From assembly GCF_025152745.1 (NCBI RefSeq), contig NZ_CP104040.1:1550001-1614000 (forward strand): a DNA stretch of 64,000 bases, in the 5' to 3' direction. How positions within the stretch are numbered: position 1 is the stretch's first letter; each line of letters starts with the position of its first letter. Origin of the DNA: Rhizobium sp. WSM4643. Lineage in GTDB: Bacteria > Pseudomonadota > Alphaproteobacteria > Rhizobiales > Rhizobiaceae. Positions 34,696 through 41,106 of the stretch are shown piece after piece. Under the pieces are notes generated by a model that was given only the letters and a program-made list of their open reading frames with translations, was not told where the DNA came from and did not search any database. The position numbers and the translations under genes are program-made.

Positions 34696-34791
34696 TAGCG
34701 CCCTTTGGCGTAGGCTGTCGTGGCAATCACGTGATTCCTCTGGATCGAATGTCCAAAAGCTTTGTCCGCCAAGATGTACCAGCTTGCAGAC

Positions 34792-35058
34792 TTAGCGAGT
34801 GCGCTGCGCGAAGGAAGGTTCCTGCATTGCGCGGATGACGTGTTGTTCGATCTCGAAGCAGGTCTCGTCGTATTCCCGCACCAGGTTCGAATTGAACGGC
34901 TGCCCTCGGACAGTATCGCACGCTTCGACTGCCATCTGGTAGGCTTCGAAGAGTTCAAGCTGCAACGGGTCGCACGCTGCCATGATCAGCTTCCGCATAT
35001 GCGGTAAACGCATCGCCAAGCGCCGGCGTCCAGCTTCCCGACGGTTGGATCGTGCCAT
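34792..35058 (-). CDS. Hypothetical protein (88 aa)
   Basis: A basic N-terminus (MARSNRREAGRRRLAMRLPH) leads into an apparently folded helical part, LIMAACDPLQLELFEAYQMA to FEIEQHVIRAMQEP. No signal peptide or membrane segment. Family not recognised. The ATG at 35058 directly follows AAGGAG, which is too close, so the true start may be at an internal Met such as the one at MRLPH. It is convergent with the methyltransferase gene. Confidence 0.6.
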   Translation of the reverse strand: MARSNRREAGRRRLAMRLPHMRKLIMAACDPLQLELFEAYQMAVEACDTVRGQPFNSNLVREYDETCFEIEQHVIRAMQEPSFAQRTR

Positions 35059-35186
35059 CTCCTTCAGTCTCCCTGCCTATGGCCGTGTGTGCCGGGCCTT
35101 TTGATCGTGAACTAGCGCCGGCAACGGACATTAACATGGTTTTAGGGACCAAAGGCCGGGGTCTGTCGGACTGAGGTCCGGGCCGT

Positions 35187-35211
35187 GGAACGACCCCGTC
35201 TCCAGCTAGTT
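35187..35211 (+). promoter_or_regulatory. EcfG-type promoter upstream of the DUF1236 gene
   Basis: GGAAC at 35187-35191, 16 bases, AGTT at 35208-35211; one mismatch to the -10 consensus CGTT, the same variant as at 28806-28830. The predicted leader is about 40 bases. Confidence 0.62.
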
Positions 35212-35259
35212 GGTTTGGCAGCGGTCACGAAGGCCGCCTCAAAACAGAAGGAGTAGAAA

Positions 35260-35658
35260 ATGATCTCCAAGCTTGTCGTCGGTGCGGCAACTGCCGCGAC
35301 CCTCATGTCGGGCGTCGCATTCGCCCAGTCCTCGACGGTCAATGGTGCAGCCGGCGGAGCTGTGACCGGTGCGATTGTCGGCGGCCCCGTTGGTGCTGCT
35401 GTCGGCGGCGTTGCCGGCGCAGTCGTTGGCACGGCGATCGATCCGCCGCCGCAAAAGGTCGTCACCTATGTCCGCGAGGCTCCGGCACCATCGGCGCGCG
35501 TGGTCGTGAAGGAGAAGGTTGTCGTCGGCCAGCCCCTGCCGGAGACGGTCGTCGTGACGCCTGTTCCGGATGACCCGACCTATGCTTACGCGGTGGTCAA
35601 TGATGAACGTGTCATCGTCGAGCCGTCGTCCCGCAAGGTGATCCAGGTTATCAAGTGA
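35260..35658 (+). CDS. DUF1236 domain exported protein
   Basis: A 132-aa protein with a signal peptide (1-22, ending GVAFAQ), a glycine-zipper stretch GAVTGAIVGGPVGAAVGGVA (about 33-60) that may insert in a membrane, and a C-terminal DUF1236 repeat TYAYAVVNDERVIVEPSSRK. DUF1236 proteins are widespread in Rhizobiales envelopes; function unknown. AAGGAG is well placed before the ATG. The upstream EcfG-like promoter suggests induction by general stress. Confidence 0.85.
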   Translation: MISKLVVGAATAATLMSGVAFAQSSTVNGAAGGAVTGAIVGGPVGAAVGGVAGAVVGTAIDPPPQKVVTYVREAPAPSARVVVKEKVVVGQPLPETVVVTPVPDDPTYAYAVVNDERVIVEPSSRKVIQVIK

Positions 35659-35720
35659 CCTGATCCTACGCGGTCTCTGCCGCGTCTTGCCCTCAATATC
35701 ACCGTTAAAACCAGAGAACC

Positions 35721-35750
35721 GCCGCACGACGGACGACAGCGTCGTGCGGC
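35721..35750. terminator. Strong hairpin after the DUF1236 gene
   Basis: GCCGCACGACG (35721-35731), 8-base loop, CGTCGTGCGGC (35740-35750): perfect 11-bp stem 63 bases after the stop codon. No T-run follows on the plus strand, so it is terminator-like or an RNA-stability hairpin rather than a textbook terminator. Confidence 0.5.
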
Positions 35751-35815
35751 CGAAAAAGCAGAGAGATTGTTACGAAGACCAAGACACTCGCCGTGCTGAA
35801 GGCTCTAGCCGGCGC

Positions 35816-35838
35816 CCCGACGGCTCGGCGCCGTCGGG
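35816..35838 (+). promoter_or_regulatory. Hairpin in the leader of the 55-aa membrane protein gene
   Basis: CCCGACGGC, 5-base loop, GCCGTCGGG: 9-bp perfect stem ending 15 bases before the start codon, immediately ahead of the ribosome site. Could affect translation or be the end of the upstream unit. Confidence 0.4.
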
Positions 35839-35853
35839 ACAGAGGAGAGGAAC

Positions 35854-36021
35854 ATGATCTATTCCGAAGAGAAATCCGGTGGTCTGGCTTTGCCGCTGAT
35901 CGTCATCCTGCTGGCAATCGCCGGCATTCTCGCCGTGCTTGTCGCCACCGGCGGCCGAGATAGCAGCACTGCCGGTCGCGTCTGGGTTCCACAGGCTTAC
36001 CAGCAGGAGTCGCGGCAATGA
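35854..36021 (+). CDS. 55-aa single-pass membrane protein
   Basis: [20 protein letters not shown] continues into one membrane helix of about 22 residues (11-32), followed by a polar tail ending [22 protein letters not shown] precedes the ATG. Its stop overlaps the start of the BA14K gene (ATGA), so the two are translationally coupled and the small protein probably works with or anchors the BA14K protein. Family not recognised. Confidence 0.78.
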   Translation: MIYSEEKSGGLALPLIVILLAIAGILAVLVATGGRDSSTAGRVWVPQAYQQESRQ

Positions 36022-36599
36022 AAGCCATCGCATCCCTTGCCTTTGGCATCTTAAGCTCGGTCGGGGCTTGCATGGCGGCTGCATCTGTCGCCTCCCACGT
36101 GGTGGCGGATTCGAAATCTCATACCTTCAATGACCTTGCATCGCGCGATCTCTGGACCACGACGCCGGTGAAAGTCGATCTTCGGCAGCAGCACTATGAA
36201 CGAATTCCGCCTCTCTACTCCAGCTATGTGACCGAAGCGCCGACGTTCGCGACGTCAAAGGCGACACCGGATTCTGGTCGCCCGTCGACCAAAGTTCAGA
36301 CGCCACAGCCAAGAGTCTCGGCCGAGCATCTTGCTTGGTGTGCGGACCGCTACCGCTCCTTTGATCCCGCGACCAACAGCTATCGATCCTATGGCGGCGA
36401 GACTCGCGAGTGCATTTCGCCGTTTCAACGGATCGTCGCCGAGGCCGATGAGGGCGTCGGCACGAAAGTGAATGCACAGGCGGCAGCCTGGTGCGCCGCT
36501 CGCTACAAGTCGTATCGACCGGAAGACAATACGTATCAACCATGGGAAGGACCGCGCCGTAGCTGCGACGTGTCGCATCTCGTTGCGACAAGCTACTGA
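36018..36599 (+). CDS. Exported protein with two BA14K-type modules
   Basis: A 193-aa protein with an N-terminal signal or anchor segment (about 1-22). BA14K modules are short repeats first described as an immunoreactive Brucella protein with lectin-like activity. Two copies are seen: [20 protein letters not shown] with downstream RECISPF (about 105-140), and [20 protein letters not shown] with RRSCDVS (about 155-187). Each has the WC...RYRSYDP...C pattern. Rhizobial BA14K proteins more often carry a single C-terminal module. Coupled to the upstream 55-aa membrane protein. Confidence 0.83.
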   Translation: MKAIASLAFGILSSVGACMAAASVASHVVADSKSHTFNDLASRDLWTTTPVKVDLRQQHYERIPPLYSSYVTEAPTFATSKATPDSGRPSTKVQTPQPRVSAEHLAWCADRYRSFDPATNSYRSYGGETRECISPFQRIVAEADEGVGTKVNAQAAAWCAARYKSYRPEDNTYQPWEGPRRSCDVSHLVATSY

Positions 36600-36709
36600 T
36601 GTGGTCGCACGCTACGTCCCCAATTGCATGACCTGGCCACGGACTAAAGTCCGTGTTGCAAACGCTACGGTTGTGATACCTGGTTGCATTCAGAGCTTGG
36701 AGATCGGGG

Positions 36710-37024
36710 ATGGCAACGACGCTGATAACGGAAATCCAGCAGGCGCAGACGAGGCTTCCGCTCTTGAGCCGAGCGGACCGGGGAGCCCTCGTCGTTCGCA
36801 TCCTGCGCGAGCTGAAGACGCATCGGCGGGAGGTTTTCGCAAATGTGCCCGCCGAGCGCTGTGTTTGGATCGACAGGCTCATCGCGTCCGTGTCCTCGAC
36901 GATATCCGAAATCATCAACATGCAGGACGCCGAGTTCAATCGTGTCTTGAACGAGTTCGAAAAGCTTATCGCGACGCTCGATGGCATTTCGCATGCGGAG
37001 AACCCCTCGAAGACAATTCACTGA
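36710..37024 (+). CDS. Hypothetical protein (104 aa)
   Basis: A helical cytosolic protein without a signal peptide: ITEIQQAQTRLPLLSRADRG, then ELKTHRREVFANVPAERCVW, ending in a helix FNRVLNEFEKLIATLDG. No family recognised. GGAGATCGGGG lies before the ATG with workable spacing. It reads in the same direction as the following HARP-like gene, 23 bases apart. Confidence 0.6.
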   Translation: MATTLITEIQQAQTRLPLLSRADRGALVVRILRELKTHRREVFANVPAERCVWIDRLIASVSSTISEIINMQDAEFNRVLNEFEKLIATLDGISHAENPSKTIH

Positions 37025-37047
37025 GAAGGTCGCCAGTGGGCAGCCAA

Positions 37048-37980
37048 ATGAGCGCCTCAGCGGAAACCGATCGCTGCGCGTCAGCGTTTCCTTCCATGAC
37101 CGAAACGAAATCCTCCGCCGATCAGGATGCGACGCCGCCCGGTGAAGACGGTTCGAAGCCCGGCGCGGACATTTCTTTCCCCTACGACAGGATGACCGTC
37201 GAGCAATTCCGAAGACGCTTCCCCCGTGCCCGCTGGAGCGATGCCCGCAAGGCCTGGTTCGTTCCCGGACGGACGGCGTCCCGTCGCATCGGGCGATGGC
37301 TTGCCGAGATCGAGGCCGAAGCCGACGCCCATGCGGATGCGAAGGGACGCGACGCCTTCGCCTTCGATCCCATCGACAGTCCGTATCTTGAACTCGGCAA
37401 GGCAGGCTTTCGAATCCGCACGCCATATTCGAAAACCGTCGTCGACGAATTGCACGAGGTGCCATTCTCACGCTGGGACGGCGATCTCAGGATCTGGCAC
37501 GTTCCCTTCCGGTCCTATGAGGAACTCCGACGCAGATGGCCAGATATCGAGGCGGCGGCTCGCAGAAACGAGCCGGAAGAGAGACGACGTCGCGCTGAGG
37601 AGCGGAAGGGGACCGAACTGGATCTGCGCAACAAGCGCCGCTCTGCGGAACGAAAGCGTCATCGTTACGCGCTTCAGAGCGACGACTTGCCGCCGATCGG
37701 GCGTCCGGTGGCCACGATCTATGGAATCGTCGTCTTTACCGACATCTCAGGCGAACTGGTCGACCCGGACGTTGTTGGGGACTTCTATCCCGGTGTGGCC
37801 GAGGATCATGTCTGGGGATATTGGCGGGTGCCCACACCTGAAGAACTCGTCCGCACCTGGCCCGCGAAAACGCTGCCGGTTGAGAACGCCGAGTGGTGGC
37901 TGCCGACGATCGAAGAACTGAGGCCGGCCCGTCGCACGGCAAGATCGCGTGAGGCCAGGAGATACGCGAAGACGCCGTGA
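37048..37980 (+). CDS. Hypothetical protein with two HARP-like modules
   Basis: About 310 aa, no signal peptide. Two similar segments are visible: ISFPYDRMTVEQFRRRFPRA with ARWSDARKAWFVPG (about residues 46-80), and IRTPYSKTVVDELHEVPFSR with WDGDLRIWHVPFRSYEELRR (about 128-165). The pattern, PY...v...f...rWd...raW.vP....l, is that of HARP domains found on SMARCAL1-type annealing helicases, but no helicase domain is present. A charged Arg/Glu helix follows (EERRRRAEERKG), and the C-terminal part is unrecognised (TIYGIVVFTDISGELVDPD). The start is uncertain: GTG 37036 and ATG 37096 are alternatives. Confidence 0.62.
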   Translation: MSASAETDRCASAFPSMTETKSSADQDATPPGEDGSKPGADISFPYDRMTVEQFRRRFPRARWSDARKAWFVPGRTASRRIGRWLAEIEAEADAHADAKGRDAFAFDPIDSPYLELGKAGFRIRTPYSKTVVDELHEVPFSRWDGDLRIWHVPFRSYEELRRRWPDIEAAARRNEPEERRRRAEERKGTELDLRNKRRSAERKRHRYALQSDDLPPIGRPVATIYGIVVFTDISGELVDPDVVGDFYPGVAEDHVWGYWRVPTPEELVRTWPAKTLPVENAEWWLPTIEELRPARRTARSREARRYAKTP

Positions 37981-38027
37981 CCGCTGCTTGCCGTAGAAAA
38001 GAGGATGACTATGCCGGATTCCGATCG

Positions 38028-38921
38028 TCAGGCGCGGTGGCGCAGCGCGTCCACCAACGCCACGAAAGCCGGAGAGGACTGCCTTCTGCTGGCATAGTAG
38101 AGATGGTAGCCATCCCAGTATGGCGAAAAGGTTTCCAGGACGCGTCTCAGACGGCCTTCCGCGATATAGGGAAGAGCAACGTCTTCCGGTATGTAAGCCA
38201 ATCCAAGCCCTTCCAGAGCCCCTTCCACGCCTTGATAGGAGTTGTTGAAGGCAAGCTGTCCCTCGACCCGGATTTTAATCTCTTTCCCGTTGTCTTCGAA
38301 CTCCCATGCCCAGAAGCCCCCATAGGTGGGCAGGCGCTCATTGATGCAGTTGTGGCGGACAAGGTCCTGTGGACGCTCGGGAATCTCTTTGCCATCGAAA
38401 TATGAGGGTGCGCCGACGACGGCAAAACGGAAATCAGGTCCGATGCGAGTCGAGATCATGTCTTTCGCCACCTGCTCGCCCATCCGGACGCCCCCGTCGA
38501 AGCGCTCCGTCACGATGTCGGACAGCCCGTTTTCGCGGATCAACTCCACCTTGATGTCAGGGTTGTTCCGTAGGAAACGTTGGAGCTTCGGCCAGATGAT
38601 CCACCTTATTGCGTGGTCTGATGCTGTGATGCGGATGTTCCCGGCTGGCTTTTCCCTGAACTCGGTGAGGGTTTCGAGTTGCGCCTCGATCTCGTCGAAG
38701 TGAGGCCCCACGCCTTGGAACAATCGTTCTCCAGCGTCGGTGAGCGAAACGGCCCGCGTGGTACGGGTCAGCAGCCGGATTCCGAGCCGGGTTTCGAGCT
38801 GGCGGACAATATGGCTGAGCGCCGATTGAGATACGCCCAGCTTTGCCGCCGCCCGCGTAAAACTCTTCTCTCGGGCGACCGCCAGAAAGGCCATGAGGTC
38901 ATTGACGCTCTCGCGCGGCAT
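38028..38921 (-). CDS. LysR family transcriptional regulator
   Basis: A 297-aa regulator. N-terminal winged helix LMAFLAVAREKSFTRAAAKL with GVSQSALSHIVRQLE, then the effector domain (GNIRITASDHAIRWIIWPKL). The segment AVSLTDAGERLF is typical of the DsdA/AaeR-like LysR branch common in proteobacteria. The C-terminal YASRRQSSPAFVALVDALR is also usual for that branch. It is divergent from the L,D-transpeptidase gene and could control itself; targets unknown. Confidence 0.92.
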   Translation of the reverse strand: MPRESVNDLMAFLAVAREKSFTRAAAKLGVSQSALSHIVRQLETRLGIRLLTRTTRAVSLTDAGERLFQGVGPHFDEIEAQLETLTEFREKPAGNIRITASDHAIRWIIWPKLQRFLRNNPDIKVELIRENGLSDIVTERFDGGVRMGEQVAKDMISTRIGPDFRFAVVGAPSYFDGKEIPERPQDLVRHNCINERLPTYGGFWAWEFEDNGKEIKIRVEGQLAFNNSYQGVEGALEGLGLAYIPEDVALPYIAEGRLRRVLETFSPYWDGYHLYYASRRQSSPAFVALVDALRHRA

Positions 38922-39090
38922 TCACGAGCTCCTCCGGATCAAATGGCGGTTGTACTGAATTTGCTGAGCTTGGACATTGAAATCATCGTGAACGGAAGCC
39001 GGCGGATTCGCTGAAGACGTAGCTGGCGCCGAAATTCTCCAGCCGCTCTCGCGCGGTGGAACAAGTTCCCGCTTTGGCCATTTGTCGTCC

Positions 39091-40095
39091 ATGAAAACAG
39101 TCCTGCCGATGTCGCTGCTCGCTCTGGCCCTTTCCGTTGGCGGCGCCTCCGCGCGGGAATTCCGGCCTGAAGAAATCAACACCGCGTCGATCGCCTCCAT
39201 TGGGACTGAGAAGCCTGCGCCGGGAGATCCAGACCCGGCGATCGTCCGCCTTCAGGTCCTGCTCGACCGTGCGGGCTCGTCTCCCGGCGTGATCGATGGC
39301 CACTACGGGGAGAACGTCAACAAGGCCGTGGCCGGCTTCGAGGCAATGAACAATCTGCCTGTGGATGGGAGGCTGGATCCGGAAGTCGTCTCCCGCCTGG
39401 AAGGCAATGCCCCGATCGTTGCCCCGATCGTTGAAAGCCATGTGGTCTCGGCGGATGATGCCGCGGATCTCGTTGGTAATATCCCCGAAGATTATGGCGA
39501 GAAGGCAAAGATGCAGAGCTTGGGATATACGAGCGTTGCCGAGAAGTTATCCGAGCGGTTTCACATGGGGATCGATCTCGTGCATGCGCTTAACCCAGCT
39601 TCGCAGTTTGCTCCTGGCGATACGGTGTGGGTCGTGGAACCCGGCCCTCCAAGGCAAGGAAAGGTCAAGAGGATCGAGGCTGACAGGAAGACGGGACAGG
39701 TTCTCGCCTATGCCGCGGATGGATCGCTGCTTGCAGTCTATCCTGCAACGATCGGAAGCCAAGACAATCCGGCGCCGTCAGGCAAGCACAAGGTCAAGGG
39801 CGTGGCCCGGATGCCGGTCTACAGATATGACCCGAAGCGCAACTTCAAGCAGGGAAAGAACGACAAGGTCCTGACAATTCCAAAGGGACCAAATGGTCCG
39901 GTCGGCACGGTCTGGATCGACCTGACCGAGCCGACTTATGGAATCCATGGGACGCCGGAGCCGAAGCTCATCGATAAGGTAGGATCGCATGGCTGTGTGC
40001 GGCTGACGAACTGGGATGCCGAAGAGTTGGCTGGCATGGTCAAGCCAGGGGTCTTCGTGGACTTCGTCACAGGCAGCCCCGCCGCCCCGAAGTGA
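39091..40095 (+). CDS. L,D-transpeptidase with peptidoglycan-binding domain
   Basis: A 334-aa periplasmic enzyme that forms 3-3 cross-links in peptidoglycan or attaches proteins to it. Signal peptide 1-21; PG_binding_1 domain about 48-100 (IVRLQVLLDRAGSSPGVIDG); a LysM-like linker region about 140-185 (LSERFHMGIDLVHALNPASQ); YkuD catalytic domain about 190-330 with His286 in GIHGTPEP and nucleophile Cys302 in SHGCVRLTNWD. The ATG at 39091 gives the signal peptide; the ORF extends to a TTG at 39082. Rhizobiales depend heavily on L,D-transpeptidases for polar growth. Confidence 0.92.
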   Translation: MKTVLPMSLLALALSVGGASAREFRPEEINTASIASIGTEKPAPGDPDPAIVRLQVLLDRAGSSPGVIDGHYGENVNKAVAGFEAMNNLPVDGRLDPEVVSRLEGNAPIVAPIVESHVVSADDAADLVGNIPEDYGEKAKMQSLGYTSVAEKLSERFHMGIDLVHALNPASQFAPGDTVWVVEPGPPRQGKVKRIEADRKTGQVLAYAADGSLLAVYPATIGSQDNPAPSGKHKVKGVARMPVYRYDPKRNFKQGKNDKVLTIPKGPNGPVGTVWIDLTEPTYGIHGTPEPKLIDKVGSHGCVRLTNWDAEELAGMVKPGVFVDFVTGSPAAPK

Positions 40096-40189
40096 GGCGG
40101 AATTATTTCTGTTCGGATCCCTTCTCGTGCTTGCTGCCGATAGGATGTCGGGCGCTTCCCGGCATCCCGGCTATCTGTCAGGCCGCAAA

Positions 40190-40840
40190 CTAATGCAGGG
40201 ATCCCACACCGATATCGAGCTTCGCTGCCATATTCACCAGATGCGGCAACGTTCGGGCGTTCATCTTCCTCATGACCTGACCGCGATGAGCCTTCACTGT
40301 GATCTCGCTAATCTTCAGTTTGAACGCCACCTGCTTGTTCAGGAGCCCTTCTGCCACGAACTTCATGACTTCTCGTTCCCGCGGCGTGAGCGTCCGGTAG
40401 TTTCCCTCCAGGCGACCTATCTCCATCGTGGCCTGAATGGCCGCGTGGATCTTCTCCATCAGAGCGTTTAAGTCGAAGGGCTGGGGTATGAAGCTGACAT
40501 GAAATTTCGTTGCGTTCACGGTCATCGCTTGCCCGCCATGGCCGGTGAGGACGATCACCGGGCAACGGATTGCATGCGAACATATCAGATGTGTCAGATC
40601 AGACGCGGTCAGATCGGGGAGTCTCGCATCAAGAACAACGCAACCGAGAACATCCGCCTCGGGGCATGTCAGAAATTCCGTTCTGGATTTATAAAGGTGC
40701 GGCCGCCAACCCTGTAAGCAGATGTTTGCGTTCAACGCCGAGGAAATAGTATCGTCGTCACTCAAGATGACGACTATTGCGTCTTCTGGTGAGAGTTTCT
40801 GCGCTCTGCGCGTTGTTGCATGCGCGTTGCCAGTGTACAT
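40190..40840 (-). CDS. LuxR/FixJ-type response regulator with an altered receiver
   Basis: A 216-aa regulator. Receiver domain: acidic cluster ILSDDDTI, phospho-acceptor Asp71 in VVLDARLPDL, Thr in VLTGHGG, but the conserved Lys of the usual FLxKPFD motif is Gln (FIPQPFDLNAL). That residue couples phosphorylation to the active state, so the output may be altered or phosphorylation-independent. The C-terminal LuxR helix-turn-helix is LTPREREVMKFVAEGLLNKQ. Start at 40840 because AAGGAGA lies 7 bases upstream. No kinase is adjacent. Confidence 0.86.
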   Translation of the reverse strand: MYTGNAHATTRRAQKLSPEDAIVVILSDDDTISSALNANICLQGWRPHLYKSRTEFLTCPEADVLGCVVLDARLPDLTASDLTHLICSHAIRCPVIVLTGHGGQAMTVNATKFHVSFIPQPFDLNALMEKIHAAIQATMEIGRLEGNYRTLTPREREVMKFVAEGLLNKQVAFKLKISEITVKAHRGQVMRKMNARTLPHLVNMAAKLDIGVGSLH

Positions 40841-41106
40841 TGCCATTCTCCTTTAAATCGTGTCGAGAATTCTGCGGGCAAAGATATTGGAAATGAATTG
40901 TACTCGCGTCCGAGTGTTGATTGTCGCGATCGCTGCTGGAATTTCTTTTAGCGGATAGCGATTCAAAATGGCACTTAAGTGCTATGAGAGTTTCTGAAAA
41001 AATCTGAATCGCTGCTTTGGAGCGCGGCCCTGTGCCCTTGGAATAGGGGGCGTTCCTGTGGCTTTATGGTCCTAAATACCATTGCCTGGATGGATGAGAG
41101 AGCGCT

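Noticed and set aside
39058..39082. GGAAC with CATT 16 bases on, before the L,D-transpeptidase gene, as an EcfG promoter
   Set aside because: It would place the transcription start at or beyond the start codon, and GGAAC here is half of a GGAACAAGTTCC palindrome.
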